This document shows positions 24,506-34,077 of a DNA stretch of 39,573 nt, piece by piece. The position numbers were made by a program, and so were the translations under genes. The notes under the pieces are model-generated. The model worked only from the letters and a program-made list of their open reading frames with translations. It was not told where the DNA came from and made no database searches. The stretch comes from Caldilineaceae bacterium. Lineage in GTDB: Bacteria; Chloroflexota; Anaerolineae; Caldilineales; Caldilineaceae. Position 1 is the first letter of the stretch. Each line of letters starts with the position of its first letter. Location: the NCBI GenBank assembly GCA_022824685.1, contig JAJDZJ010000217.1, positions 1 to 39,573 on the forward strand. Direction: 5' to 3'.

Positions 24506-25588
24506 TTATGCTTCTTCGCCCATCGCATGCAACTGCTGCGCCTGGTCAAACGCAGCCAAATCCTCGATAAAGTCATCCAGATCGCCGTCCAGAACCTGCT
24601 CCAACTGAAAGAGCGTCTTGTTGATCCGGTGATCGGTGACGCGGCCCTGTGGAAAATTGTATGTGCGGATCTTTTCGCTGCGATCGCCGGACCCGACCTG
24701 GCTGCGCCTCGCCGCGCCCAAATCCTCCAACTGCTTTTGCCTCTCAATGTCGTAGAGCTTGGTCTTCAAAATGCGGACCGCCTTCAACCGGTTCTGGAGC
24801 TGGCTCTTCTCGTCCTGGCAGCTGATCACGATCCCGGTTGGAAGATGAGTCAGCCGCACCGCCGAGTCAGTCGTATTCACGCTCTGCCCGCCGGGCCCGC
24901 TGCTGCGAAATACATCGACCTTCATCTCATTGGGGCTGATCTCGATCTCCACGTCCTCGGCCTCCGGCAAAACCGCAACCGTTGCCGTGCTGGTATGGAT
25001 CCGCCCCTGGCTTTCCGTCGTGGGCACGCGCTGCACCCGGTGTACACCCGACTCATACTTCATCCGGCTGTACGCGCCCTTGCCCCGAACCTCCAGGATC
25101 GCCTCCTTGATTCCGCCAACACCGGTTTCGCTCACACTCATCAACTCGGCCTTGAACTTGTGGTCGTCGGCCCAGCGCGTATACATGCGCAACAGATTCG
25201 CCGCGAAGATCCCGGCCTCATCGCCTCCCGCGCCGGCCCGAATCTCGACGATTACATTCTTGTCGTCATTCCGGTCCTTGGGCAGGAGCATGCGCCGCAG
25301 TTCATCCTCCAGGCCGTCCGCCTCCGTTTCAAGTTCAGCGATCTCCATCTCGGCCAGTTCAGAAAGCTCCGGATCCTCGTTCTCCTCCAATAAGGCCCGG
25401 TTGTCCGCCAACTGGCTCTGCAGCCCCTGGTAGCGGCGGTAGGCGTTGACCAGGGCCTCCAGACTGCTGCGCTCCTGCGCCAGCTCCTGCACGCGTGCAT
25501 AGTCGGACACAACGTCCGGGTCGGCCATCAACTGGTCCAACTCCTCAAATCGCTCTTCAACTCTCGACAGCTGTTCGGTCAGAACCAT
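24506..25588 (-). CDS. prfA: peptide chain release factor 1
   Basis: The 360-residue protein is standard RF1 length. It carries the peptidyl-tRNA hydrolysis motif in [20 protein letters not shown] (GGQ near residue 235), the conserved [20 protein letters not shown], and the tripeptide-anticodon region in the [14 protein letters not shown] stretch. It recognises UAA and UAG stops. It follows the phosphoribosyltransferase gene by 42 bases and precedes prmC by three bases, so the three genes form an operon. Confidence 0.96.
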   Translation of the reverse strand: MVLTEQLSRVEERFEELDQLMADPDVVSDYARVQELAQERSSLEALVNAYRRYQGLQSQLADNRALLEENEDPELSELAEMEIAELETEADGLEDELRRMLLPKDRNDDKNVIVEIRAGAGGDEAGIFAANLLRMYTRWADDHKFKAELMSVSETGVGGIKEAILEVRGKGAYSRMKYESGVHRVQRVPTTESQGRIHTSTATVAVLPEAEDVEIEISPNEMKVDVFRSSGPGGQSVNTTDSAVRLTHLPTGIVISCQDEKSQLQNRLKAVRILKTKLYDIERQKQLEDLGAARRSQVGSGDRSEKIRTYNFPQGRVTDHRINKTLFQLEQVLDGDLDDFIEDLAAFDQAQQLHAMGEEA

Positions 25589-25630
25589 GGGTATTCGCCT
25601 GGTCCGGTGACGGCGCTCCCTCCGCCTGGT

Positions 25631-26182
25631 TCAATCCGTAAAGATAGGAAGGTTACCCAACGCCGTGATCTCTTGCCACGCCTCCGGGTCGCCCTCAGTA
25701 AAGACCGCCATCTCTCCGGCAATCCTCCCCCCGCCGAGTCGAACCAGCGTCCGGAGTCCCTTCAAAGTACTGCCCGTGCTGACGACATCGTCGATCAAGA
25801 GCGCCTGCTTACTCTCGATCAGCGCCAGGTCTTTGCCGTCTATGTATAATGTCTGCGGCTGGCCCGTCGTGATGCTGACCACCTCCGTCTCCAGGCAATC
25901 GACCATATACGGCTTCCGTATCTTGCGTACCACGACGAGCGGCAGCCCGGTCGCGACCGACACGGCATGGCCCAGCGGCACCGCCTTCACCTCCGGCGCC
26001 AGGATCACCTCGGCCTCCGCCGGCACGCTCTCGGCCAGCATCTGCGCGGCCGTCTGAACGATCTCCGTATCGCCCAGCATATTGAAGATCGCGATCTTCA
26101 CGCCCGGAGCTACCTCAAATATCGGCAGAGCGCGCTTACATGCCCCGATTGTTATCTGGTAGGTGCGTCCATCGTAGCACAT
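25631..26182 (-). CDS. phosphoribosyltransferase (adenine phosphoribosyltransferase-like)
   Basis: The 183-residue type I phosphoribosyltransferase has the PRPP loop [13 protein letters not shown] near residue 130 and the flexible-loop region [17 protein letters not shown] near residue 85. This layout resembles purine salvage enzymes such as Apt or Xpt, with an N-terminal hood [19 protein letters not shown]. The base specificity is not clear. The ATG at 26182 follows GGAGGG by 11 bases. It heads the operon with prfA and prmC. Confidence 0.83.
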   Translation of the reverse strand: MCYDGRTYQITIGACKRALPIFEVAPGVKIAIFNMLGDTEIVQTAAQMLAESVPAEAEVILAPEVKAVPLGHAVSVATGLPLVVVRKIRKPYMVDCLETEVVSITTGQPQTLYIDGKDLALIESKQALLIDDVVSTGSTLKGLRTLVRLGGGRIAGEMAVFTEGDPEAWQEITALGNLPIFTD

Positions 26183-26292
26183 CGTCTAGTTATCCCTCCG
26201 GGCGTATTCCGTACCGCCCATTCAGGCAGCTTCCCAAACCGATTGTCCGCCTCGCAGCCACACCTATCCGCCTTGAACAAACAGGACGATCC

Positions 26293-26321
26293 ATCCTAGC
26301 ACAAAAACTACCGCCAACCAA
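26293..26321 (-). promoter_or_regulatory. possible promoter of the phosphoribosyltransferase-prfA-prmC operon
   Basis: On the minus strand TTGGTT (26321-26316) and TAGGAT (26298-26293) are 17 bases apart, giving a leader of about 100 bases. The rest of 26183-26618 contains no gene I can support. Confidence 0.4.
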
Positions 26322-26618
26322 GAAATGAGCGCAAAAAAACATTGTAACTGCTAACCCACCGCCGACTCGCGATCCTGAACGGGGCGAAAAAGGATACTCC
26401 TGCCTCCTCTCCCCTCTCCCAGCTAGTCTTCCTTTTTGGGCGGTCATCCGCAGGCGGCTTCCCCTATGCAGGAGGAAGGGTCCCGCAACGCCCCCCTGAA
26501 ACCCGGCCTCGCAACCAGCGCGGCGTATTCCCCACAGGTCGGCCACACCTTGCCACGGTCCGTCCCCAACCATAGGTTCACCTGCAAAAGCGTTCTCCCA
26601 CCTCAAACCGTTGCCGTT

Positions 26619-26674
26619 ACTGACCACTGACCACTGACCACTGACCACTGACCACTGACCACTGACCACTGACC
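26619..26674. repeat. eight tandem copies of a 7-bp unit (ACTGACC)
   Basis: ACTGACC is repeated exactly eight times without interruption. On the other strand the array would read as a Val-Val-Ser-Gly-Gln-Trp-Ser type repeat, but that frame is not a gene. It ends 4 bases before the stop of the membrane-protein gene on the minus strand. Such heptamer arrays change copy number by slippage. Confidence 0.97.
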
Positions 26675-26678
26675 TCTG

Positions 26679-27098
26679 CTACACCTGCGTTGCCCTCTGC
26701 CGGATATGCGGGGCTGACAGTACGACTGTCAGCAGGCAGATAACAAAGATCAGGACCAGGATCCCCGAGCCGACGGGATGCAGACCCTTCATCTCCCCTT
26801 CAAAATAGGAAAGCAACAGACTGATGGTGATCGCCCCATTGCTGACGATTGCTGCCAGCAACGAGGTCTGGCGCAGCTCTCCTTCCATCGAAGCCGCCAA
26901 CTGGCCGATCCCCAAGCCTATCAACGCCCCGCCCCCAATGCGCGCCGTCCACGCCGAACCGAGCGTGATTCCGGCCGTCAAGAACAGGTCCCGAGGATAG
27001 ATAAGCAGCAACAACCCCAGACCAAGCCCAATCAACACCGCGTTGACCCGCAAACACAGCCGCGCCGCACGGAAATGGTCAGTAAATGTGTACGCCAT
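26679..27098 (-). CDS. small four-helix membrane protein of unknown function
   Basis: The 139-residue protein has about four hydrophobic segments (VNAVLIGLGLGLLLLIYP, GGGALIGLGIGQLAAS, LLAAIVSNGAITISLLLSYF, GILVLIFVICLLTVVL). The frame extends to 27155 with TTG or ATG alternatives (27131). I prefer ATG 27098 because a GGAGGGG stretch precedes it and the segment upstream lacks hydrophobic or conserved character, but this is uncertain. No family was recognised. It is divergent from the histidine phosphatase gene. Confidence 0.65.
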   Translation of the reverse strand: MAYTFTDHFRAARLCLRVNAVLIGLGLGLLLLIYPRDLFLTAGITLGSAWTARIGGGALIGLGIGQLAASMEGELRQTSLLAAIVSNGAITISLLLSYFEGEMKGLHPVGSGILVLIFVICLLTVVLSAPHIRQRATQV

Positions 27099-27276
27099 CG
27101 CGAACGAAGACACCCCCTCCGCCGTTCCCATCACCAAAGTTTTGACTGCCGGCAATCTCGCTATGATACACTACCCTCAGCGCGCCGTTCTGCGCTGCCC
27201 AGGCGCCGACTGGCAGTTTTGCCGTCCGGACGCCGCCGGCCTGCCATGAGGATGACGCCACCAGAGGAGACGATCT

Positions 27277-27921
27277 GTGAGCCAGCGAATTTGGATAGTC
27301 AGGCATGGAAATCGAGAAGACTTCCAGAATCCCGGCTGGGCCAGAACCGCGCAGCGCCCCTACGACCCAGCCCTCTCCTTGGACGGCGAAACGCAGGCCC
27401 GGGAGGTCGGCCTGAGCTTGCAAGATGAACCGGTCCACAACATCTTTGCCTCTCCCTTTCTGCGCACCATCCAGACCGCCTCACACATCGCCGATGCGCT
27501 GGACCTGCCCGTCTGCCCGGAGCCGGGCATCGGCGAAATCCTGCCCGATGCCAAATGCGACCCGGCCCTCATGCCAGAAGAGGAGCGCCGGCAGCGCTTT
27601 CCCCGCGTCGATACCCACTACGATGCAGTGGGCGCGCTCTCCTACCCGGAAAGTTCAGAACAAGGGCACGAACGCGCGGCAGCAACCGCCCGCGCGTTGA
27701 CCCAACGCTATCCCGACAAGAACCTGCTCATGGTCACCCACGGCGCGCCCGTCGTCGGCATCGTCCGCGGCCTGACGGGCCTGACCGAGCGTATCTTCGT
27801 ACCCCTCTGCTGCGTTTTCACACTGCAGAGAAGCGGAGAGAGCTGGCGCGTCGTCCAGCGCTCCGATATTTCGCATCTCAGCAACCAGGAGTCCAGCCGG
27901 CGTTACGCCCACTCCGGTTAG
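27277..27921 (+). CDS. histidine phosphatase (phosphoglycerate-mutase-like) family protein
   Basis: The 214-residue protein begins with GTG after AGAGGAG. It contains the phospho-acceptor motif IVRHGN (His10 is phosphorylated), SPFLRTIQTA with the second catalytic Arg, and MVTHGAPVVG with the second His. These enzymes remove phosphate from small molecules or proteins. A weak promoter (TTGACT 27142-27147, TATGAT 27162-27167, only 14 bases apart) lies upstream. The 3' end overlaps the convergent DinB-like gene by four bases. Confidence 0.85.
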   Translation: MSQRIWIVRHGNREDFQNPGWARTAQRPYDPALSLDGETQAREVGLSLQDEPVHNIFASPFLRTIQTASHIADALDLPVCPEPGIGEILPDAKCDPALMPEEERRQRFPRVDTHYDAVGALSYPESSEQGHERAAATARALTQRYPDKNLLMVTHGAPVVGIVRGLTGLTERIFVPLCCVFTLQRSGESWRVVQRSDISHLSNQESSRRYAHSG

Positions 27922-28964
27922 CGTTCCAGCCGGAGGGGAACCAGCTTCCCCGCCGCACGCGCCGCATAGATCTCCGCCGCGTGATCCGCTGTGTGCGCCG
28001 ACATCGAAACCAGCAAATTGACGACGTTTCCGCTCTCCCCCCGGTCGTACTCGACCTCCGTGCCCAGCTCTTCATCACTGAGCTTCCGGCAACGGCTGAT
28101 GATACGCCTGTGGCAGGTTGCCAGCCCGTCCAACACTTCGATCATCGTCAATTCGGCCCTGCTCCCTTGCAGCCGTGCGTTGACACTGTCAACGTCCTCG
28201 CCCATCCACTGGGAGAAGTCGTCTTCGCCGTCAACGTCCCCGTTGCCGGAGACGTTTGCGCGCAGCTCCGGCATTGAAGCGTCCGGCCAGCGTTTGATCA
28301 GCTCAAGAATAAACTGATCCCACGCCAGGATGTGGCAAAGCAGGTCGCGGACCGTCCAACGCCCGCAAACCGGTACTGTAATGCAACTCTCCTCCGTAAG
28401 GCCTGTTGTGGCATCCAACAGACTGTTGAAGTGGCGCCTGTAGAACTCGATGAGTCGCTCCCGGCCCCAGCGTTCAAGCGCAAAACAGTACTGATGCACT
28501 TCTATCGCATGCTCGTCCACATGTTGGGGCATTCTCTCCAACAACTGCTTCACAATCTGGCTGCTTTTCCCGCGGTCAACATACTCAGCTTCAATCTGCT
28601 CATCGCTGAGTGACAGCGCAAAAAGGATCAGCGCTTCGCGCGCCTCGTCGGCCTCTGCCAGCACAGCCTCCCAGCCGCGGCTCTCACTGGCCGCCCTTTC
28701 ATCATTTGTCTCCACCGGTACGGGAGCCGGCTCCCCCAGTTCGGGGTTGACCGCCGCCTGCATCCGCTGCAGCTGATGCCTGTCCCAATAGGCGATATGG
28801 GCCGCGGCCGCAATGGGCGACCAGCCGTTTTCCAGGCAGGGCCGCGTATACTCGTCCGGATTCAAAAGAAAGAGCGGCCATCGGAAATTGAGATAGCTCC
28901 TCCGCAGCTTCTCAGCATGTTCGCTGCCGAGCCCGCTGCTCGATTCAGGTTGCTTTTGTGTCAT
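27918..28964 (-). CDS. tandem DinB-like (four-helix-bundle) protein
   Basis: The 348-residue protein appears to contain two DinB/maleylpyruvate-isomerase-type helical bundles. The first has ENGWSPIAAAAHIAYWDRHQL (His at the usual metal position) near residue 45. The second has CGRWTVRDLLCHILAWDQF near residue 200. DinB-fold proteins bind metal through three His and often act in thiol-dependent detoxification; which reaction applies here is unknown. It starts 12 bases after the ABC-class ATPase stop, so the two are co-transcribed. Confidence 0.75.
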   Translation of the reverse strand: MTQKQPESSSGLGSEHAEKLRRSYLNFRWPLFLLNPDEYTRPCLENGWSPIAAAAHIAYWDRHQLQRMQAAVNPELGEPAPVPVETNDERAASESRGWEAVLAEADEAREALILFALSLSDEQIEAEYVDRGKSSQIVKQLLERMPQHVDEHAIEVHQYCFALERWGRERLIEFYRRHFNSLLDATTGLTEESCITVPVCGRWTVRDLLCHILAWDQFILELIKRWPDASMPELRANVSGNGDVDGEDDFSQWMGEDVDSVNARLQGSRAELTMIEVLDGLATCHRRIISRCRKLSDEELGTEVEYDRGESGNVVNLLVSMSAHTADHAAEIYAARAAGKLVPLRLER

Positions 28965-28976
28965 CGTTTGCTGTCC

Positions 28977-30692
28977 TTACGTTCTAAGTGAGCGCAGACG
29001 GTTCAAGGCCCCCGCCAGTTCATGGCGCCGAAAAAGCGCGAACTCCCCGGTGAGCCGCCGTTCCAACAGGTCCAGCCCTTCCCCCTCGAGATCGGCCATG
29101 ACCAGGTCCAATATCTCCGTCACTGTGCGCTTCCCGTCAATATAGCGGCGGCGGGCATAGTCCAGCGCGGCCCCGATCGCCCGCTTCTGCGCCCGGTGGA
29201 CGAGCTGTTCCACGGCTGACAAATCCAGCGTCTCCACCCCGAACCGCAGCGTCTCGACATCCCGGGTCCGGATGCTGGATTCGCGCCGGCCCTTTGCCGG
29301 ATTGACGCTGCCCCGACGGGGCAACCGTTCAAAATCAACACTGAACGCAGCCCCTTCCTCCCGGACGCGGCCGGTTGGCTGGGCTGCCGCCACAGCGCGC
29401 GCCCGCTCAGTCACGTCCCGCGGTCGAAACGTATCCATCGCAACCACCGTGTCGGCAACATCCAGGTAGTCGCCGCTGCCCCCCACGACAAGGACCGTGC
29501 TGACGCCATACTGCTCGTGCATCTGCCTGACCCGGTCAATATAGGGCGTGATCGGCTCCCTGTCCTTCGGCACCAGCGCCTGCATGCGTGCGTCCCGGAT
29601 CAGAAAATTCGTGGCCGCCGTGTCCTCGTCGATCAGCAGACCGGAAGCCCCCGACTCCATCGCCTCCACGATGGCCGCCGCCTGGCTCGTGGACCCGCTG
29701 GCATTGGCGCTGGAGAAGCGGCGGGTCGACTGTCCAAGCGGCAAGTCCCCGATGAAGGGGGAGATATTCACGCCGCTGACCGCGCGTCCGTCCTCGGCCC
29801 TTATCTTGACCAGGTCCGCTGCGCTGACCACCAGCTCGCGCCCGTCGTCCGGCCTGTGGTTGTAGACGCCCTTCTCGATCGCCCGCAACAGCGTCGACTT
29901 GCCATGATAGCCGCCGCCGACAATCAGCGTCACCCCCGCAGGAATCCCCATCCCGTGGACGGTACCCGCATGGGGCAGCGTAAACGCGGCGCGCAGGCTT
30001 TCCGGCGCGGCAAAGGGAACTACTGTATCCGAATGCAGCGGCCGGTCGTCCACGCCGCTCGTTCTGGGCAGCATGGCGCCGTCCGCGACAAACGCAATGA
30101 GGCCGCGCGCGGCTAGCATCCCTCGCAGCGCGTCGGCGTCCTCGTTCACCGCCGCGTGCCGCCACAGTTCCTCCGCATCATGGCCGCTGGCGTAAAGGCT
30201 GTCCTCCACGATGTCGGGCAGGTCCTCCAGCAGCAGCTCGCAGGCCTGCCTGCCCAGCACGCGCCTGCCCCGCGCCGGCAATCCAACCGTAAATCGCGCC
30301 TCAACCGTGCCGTCGCCGTGTACCTGCACAGCCGTATTCGCCATTACCTGCTGGCCCGGCGCGGTGATCCTAATCTCGCCGCTCCGACCGCTGCCGCGCC
30401 GCCCAGACAACCTTCCCGCTTGGCTGGCAAAAGCTCTCGCCAGGAAACAGCCGACGCCAATCGCCCGGCTCTCGCTGGCATAGAGCCGCCCAGGCAGGCC
30501 AGCAACCTCCGGCGGGATCACCGCCCGCAAACGGCTCGGCGCGGCAAACGGGTCCGACTGCACCGAATCGACGGCAAGATCGAAGTCCGGAAAGCGGTAT
30601 GCGCCGGCAATGTCCTTATATGCCTTGTATCCCCTGCCGTCGATACGGAGCAGAATGTGCCGCAGATCCTCTTCCGTGTATGTTTGGGTCAT
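28977..30692 (-). CDS. predicted ABC-class ATPase (COG3044-type)
   Basis: The 571-residue soluble protein has a single P-loop GGGYHGKSTLLRAIEKGVY near residue 262, and ASGLLIDEDTAATNFLIRD near residue 360 with acidic residues of the Walker B type. These are characteristic of a widespread but uncharacterised ABC-related ATPase family lacking membrane segments. The first 230 residues form the family-specific N-terminal domain. The ATG at 30692 (MTQTYTEEDL) is preferred to an upstream in-frame start at 30725 because the first 11 residues there are unlike the family. It precedes the DinB-like gene. Confidence 0.83.
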   Translation of the reverse strand: MTQTYTEEDLRHILLRIDGRGYKAYKDIAGAYRFPDFDLAVDSVQSDPFAAPSRLRAVIPPEVAGLPGRLYASESRAIGVGCFLARAFASQAGRLSGRRGSGRSGEIRITAPGQQVMANTAVQVHGDGTVEARFTVGLPARGRRVLGRQACELLLEDLPDIVEDSLYASGHDAEELWRHAAVNEDADALRGMLAARGLIAFVADGAMLPRTSGVDDRPLHSDTVVPFAAPESLRAAFTLPHAGTVHGMGIPAGVTLIVGGGYHGKSTLLRAIEKGVYNHRPDDGRELVVSAADLVKIRAEDGRAVSGVNISPFIGDLPLGQSTRRFSSANASGSTSQAAAIVEAMESGASGLLIDEDTAATNFLIRDARMQALVPKDREPITPYIDRVRQMHEQYGVSTVLVVGGSGDYLDVADTVVAMDTFRPRDVTERARAVAAAQPTGRVREEGAAFSVDFERLPRRGSVNPAKGRRESSIRTRDVETLRFGVETLDLSAVEQLVHRAQKRAIGAALDYARRRYIDGKRTVTEILDLVMADLEGEGLDLLERRLTGEFALFRRHELAGALNRLRSLRT

Positions 30693-30880
30693 GGTCCTCC
30701 ATCTTCTCGCACGTTCGCAGCCCAACCCGGTCCAGGCCTCTTACTCAGTTTGCCAGCCCCCCTCTGAAGCGCGCAACCCCTGCCATGAACCGTTCGCGCC
30801 GGGCGTCCCAACCGCCCTTCAGAACGTCCCGTCAACGCGCCGCGGCTGGGCCACCAGGCCAACCGGCGTCTGCGAAAGAT
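30693..30880. other. divergent intergenic region (ATPase / aldo-keto reductase)
   Basis: This region holds the unassigned promoter of the ABC-class ATPase on the minus strand and leads to the + strand promoter at 30881. No gene or repeat is visible. Confidence 0.4.
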
Positions 30881-30909
30881 TTTACAACGCATCAAAACGC
30901 TTGTACACT
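30881..30909 (+). promoter_or_regulatory. sigma70-like promoter of the aldo/keto reductase - lar gene run
   Basis: TTTACA (30881-30886) and TACACT (30904-30909) are separated by 17 bases. Transcription would begin near 30916, about 73 bases before the ATG at 30989. It stands at the head of a long run of + strand genes. Confidence 0.5.
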
Positions 30910-30988
30910 GTAGACCAATTCGAATCCCGCCGGTCAACTTCGGCCGGCGCATGGAAAACACTCTCCCCCACCAGAAAGGTACCATCAT

Positions 30989-32005
30989 ATGGAGTATCGT
31001 GATTACGGGCGAACTGGGATGAAGGTGAGCCCTCTTTGCCTCGGTTGCATGAACTTCGGCAGGCGCACCACGCCGGAGGACTCATACGAAATCATAGATA
31101 AAGCGCTCGACGCAGGCCTTAACTTCCTCGATACCGCCAACGTCTACAGTCGCGGCCGCAGCGAGGAGATAACCGGCGAAGCCCTGAAGCGGAATGGCAG
31201 CCGCAACCGTGTCGTTCTGGCAACGAAGGTCCACGGCAGAATGGACGACGACGATCCCAACGCCGCCGGCAGCAGCCGCCGCCACATCATAGAACAGTGC
31301 GAAGCCAGCCTGAAACGCCTGCAGACCGATTACATCGATATCTATCAGATTCATCGGCCCCGCCCCGAAATCGCCATCGACGAGACGCTGCGCGCCCTCG
31401 ACGACCTCGTCCGCGCCGGCAAGGTCCGTTATCTCGGCAGCAGCACATTCGCGGCCTGGCAGGTTGTGGAGTCGCTGTGGGCGGCCAAAGAGCTGGGCTT
31501 GAATCGTTTCGTTTCCGAACAGCCGCCTTACAACATTCTCGATCGGCGCATCGAACGCGAGCTGATCCCCATGGCGCAGACCTTCGGCATCGGCCTGATC
31601 CCTTGGAGCCCGCTGGCCGGTGGTCTCCTGACAGGCAAGTACACCCGTGACAACCGGTCTCCGGAAGGGGCGCGCTACGCCAACGCGGCCAATGAAGCGC
31701 GCCTCAGCCGCCGTTACACTGATTCCGTCTTTGACGTAACCGAAAGGCTGCTCCCGCTGGCACAGGGCAAAGACTGTACGATGTCCCAGCTTGCCCTGGC
31801 CTGGTGCGCCCAGCAGCCCGGAGTCACCAGTCCTATCATTGGGCCCCGCACGATGGAGCAGTTGGTCGACAACCTTGGCGCTCTCGAAGTTGATATCACC
31901 GCGGCAGACCGGCAGCGAATCGACGAGCTGGTCCCTCCGGGCAGGATGGTCAGCCCCTTCTACGAGGCCGACTTCGGCCCCAACCTCCATCGCGTCGCCG
32001 CCTAG
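30989..32005 (+). CDS. aldo/keto reductase, first tandem copy
   Basis: The 338-residue NADPH-dependent oxidoreductase has the AKR catalytic tetrad: Asp48 and Tyr53 (LDTANVYSRG), Lys80 (VVLATKVHG), His122 (YQIHRPRP). The C-terminal cofactor region is GPRTMEQLVDNLGALEV. It reduces aldehydes or ketones; the substrate is unknown. It resembles the YajO/Kvbeta-like group. A paralogue about 85% identical by eye follows 72 bases downstream, indicating tandem gene duplication. AGAAAGG precedes the ATG. Confidence 0.9.
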   Translation: MEYRDYGRTGMKVSPLCLGCMNFGRRTTPEDSYEIIDKALDAGLNFLDTANVYSRGRSEEITGEALKRNGSRNRVVLATKVHGRMDDDDPNAAGSSRRHIIEQCEASLKRLQTDYIDIYQIHRPRPEIAIDETLRALDDLVRAGKVRYLGSSTFAAWQVVESLWAAKELGLNRFVSEQPPYNILDRRIERELIPMAQTFGIGLIPWSPLAGGLLTGKYTRDNRSPEGARYANAANEARLSRRYTDSVFDVTERLLPLAQGKDCTMSQLALAWCAQQPGVTSPIIGPRTMEQLVDNLGALEVDITAADRQRIDELVPPGRMVSPFYEADFGPNLHRVAA

Positions 32006-32077
32006 TCTGACTTCGGCGCCTGCCCCAAAATGAGCAATTGCCCTGAACGTGTTCCCCACACCGTAAAGGATTCCTGA

Positions 32078-33085
32078 ATGGAGTACCGAGACTTCGGCAG
32101 AACTGGAATGAAGGTCAGCCCCCTATGCCTCGGCTGTTGGAATTTCGGGGAGCGCACTCCCCCGGAAGAGTCCTACGCCATCGTGGACAGATCCCTCGAG
32201 AAAGGCATCAACTTCCTTGACACGGCAAACGTCTACGGCCGCGGCCGTAGCGAAGAAATCACCGGCGAAGCGCTCAAACGCAACGGCAGCCGCAACCGCA
32301 TCGTCCTGGCCACCAAGTTCCATGGCAGAATGGACGACGATGACCCCAACGCGGCCGGCAGCAGCCGCCGCCACATCATCGAACAGTGTGAAGCCAGCCT
32401 CAAACGTCTGCAGACCGACTACATCGATATCTACCAGGTTCACCGGCCCCGCCCTGGAATCGCGATCGACGAGACGCTTCGCGCCATGGACGACCTTGTG
32501 CGCGCCGGCAAAGTCCGCTACCTCGGTTCCAGCACATTCGCCGCGTGGCAGGTTGTCGAATCGTTGTGGGCGGCCAAAGAACTGGGCCTCAACCGCTTCG
32601 TCTCCGAACAGCCTCCCTACCATATCCTGGACCGGCGCATCGAACGCGAGCTCGTCCCCATGGCGTTGACCTACGGCATTGGCCTGATCCCCTGGAGCCC
32701 GCTTGCCGGAGGCCTCCTGACCGGCAAATACACCCGCGAGGAGTCGGCGCCGGAAGGAGCCCGATACGCCAACGCCGCCGACGACACCGGCCGTCTGAAC
32801 AGTCGTGTCTACGACGTCACCGAGGGCCTGCTCCCTCTGGCGGAGGCCAAGGGCTGTACGATGTCCCAGTTCGCCCTTGCCTGGTGCGCCCACCAGCCCG
32901 GCATAACCAGCCCGATTCTCGGCCCTCGCACCATGGAGCAGCTGGATGACAATCTCGGCGCGCTCGACGTGACCATCACCGCGGGCGACCGCCGGCGCGT
33001 CGACGAGTTGGTTCCGCCCGGCCGCATGGTCAGCCCCTTCTACGAGGCCGACTTTGGTCCCAGTCAACATCGCGCCTTCGTCTGA
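32078..33085 (+). CDS. aldo/keto reductase, second tandem copy
   Basis: This 335-residue paralogue of the preceding gene keeps the catalytic residues Asp48, Tyr53 (LDTANVYGRG), Lys80 and His122 (YQVHRPRPG). Differences cluster in three places: near the N terminus (CWNFGERTPPEES), in a loop after the KYTREESAPEG segment where three residues are missing, and at the C terminus. Changes near the substrate loop suggest different specificity, though this is inference. A hairpin GGGAGC/GCTCCC without a T-tract lies in the 143-base gap before larB. Confidence 0.9.
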   Translation: MEYRDFGRTGMKVSPLCLGCWNFGERTPPEESYAIVDRSLEKGINFLDTANVYGRGRSEEITGEALKRNGSRNRIVLATKFHGRMDDDDPNAAGSSRRHIIEQCEASLKRLQTDYIDIYQVHRPRPGIAIDETLRAMDDLVRAGKVRYLGSSTFAAWQVVESLWAAKELGLNRFVSEQPPYHILDRRIERELVPMALTYGIGLIPWSPLAGGLLTGKYTREESAPEGARYANAADDTGRLNSRVYDVTEGLLPLAEAKGCTMSQFALAWCAHQPGITSPILGPRTMEQLDDNLGALDVTITAGDRRRVDELVPPGRMVSPFYEADFGPSQHRAFV

Positions 33086-33228
33086 TCGGTCGGCACCTTC
33101 CGCGGGCGGCCCGGCCTGGGGAGCGGCCCTTGTCGCGGCTCCCGCAGGCGCAACGCATTTCGACATGCATGATGCAATCTCAACCAGTTCATCGGATCTC
33201 TGCCTTCCTTTGACCGGCCTTCTGCCTG

Positions 33229-34077
33229 ATGAATGAAACCCAGTTGGTTGTCCTCCTGTCCCAAGTCGCCGGCGGAACGCTGTCCGTCGACGACGCCTTG
33301 GGACAGTTGCGAGCCCTGCCGTTCGAGACGCTTGAGGACGTCGCTACGCTCGACCATCACCGGCCGCTGCGGACCGGCTTCCCCGAAGTCATCTACTGTG
33401 AGGGCAAGACGGCCGAGCAGGTGGCCCTCATCGCAGAGCGGCTGGCAGCCCGGTCCACGCGTCTTCTTGGGACGCGGGCAACCGAGGCGCAGTTCAGATC
33501 AGCCTCACAACGCGTGCCCGGCCTGGCGTGGCACGAGCGGGCTCGCTGCCTCTGGCTCGATCGCGAACCGGATTCCGAACTGAAACAAGGCGTGGTCGTC
33601 GTCTGCGCCGGGACAAGCGACCTGCCCGTCATGGAAGAGGCAGACCTGACCCTGCGCCTGATGGGGCATGAAGCGACCAGAATTACCGACGTGGGCGTCG
33701 CGGGCCTCCACCGTCTCATTCCTCACATCCCATCGCTGCAGCAGGCCAACGCGGTCATCGTCATCGCCGGGATGGAAGGCGCCCTCGCTTCCGTTGTTGG
33801 CGGCCTGACCGACGCACCGGTCATCGCCGTGCCGACAAGCGTCGGCTACGGAGCCAGTTTCGGCGGTGTCGCCGCGCTGCTTTCCATGCTCAACAGCTGC
33901 GCCTCCGGCCTGGCCGTCGTCAACATCGACAACGGCTTCGGCGCGGCGCACCTGGCAGCGCTGATCAACAGCAAAATCGGAGGCGGCGCGCCCGCCTCCA
34001 GCAACGGCTCCTCACCGCCAAAGCGCCAATCGCAACCGGCAGGCGGCTCACAACCGGGCATAGAGTCTAGACCATGA
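33229..34077 (+). CDS. larB: nickel-pincer cofactor biosynthesis protein LarB
   Basis: The 282-residue LarB carboxylates the pyridinium ring of nicotinic acid adenine dinucleotide and releases AMP, the first step to the nickel-pincer nucleotide. The C-terminal PurE-like domain shows VVVCAGTSDLPVMEEA, GVAGLHRLIPH, VIVIAGMEGALASVVGGL, VIAVPTSVGYGASFGG and VNIDNGFGAAHLAALIN. The N-terminal part has FPEVIYCEGKTAEQV. The end is low-complexity. Its stop overlaps the larE ATG (ATGA), so translation is coupled. Confidence 0.93.
   Translation: MNETQLVVLLSQVAGGTLSVDDALGQLRALPFETLEDVATLDHHRPLRTGFPEVIYCEGKTAEQVALIAERLAARSTRLLGTRATEAQFRSASQRVPGLAWHERARCLWLDREPDSELKQGVVVVCAGTSDLPVMEEADLTLRLMGHEATRITDVGVAGLHRLIPHIPSLQQANAVIVIAGMEGALASVVGGLTDAPVIAVPTSVGYGASFGGVAALLSMLNSCASGLAVVNIDNGFGAAHLAALINSKIGGGAPASSNGSSPPKRQSQPAGGSQPGIESRP

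Noticed and set aside
26190..26669. Minus-strand frame beginning with Val-Ser-Gly-Gln-Trp repeats
   Set aside because: The repeats are just the ACTGACC array read in frame; the rest has no protein-like features.
31082..33166. Long minus-strand frames opposite the tandem aldo/keto reductases
   Set aside because: They are antisense shadows with duplicated nonsense sequence caused by the AKR duplication.
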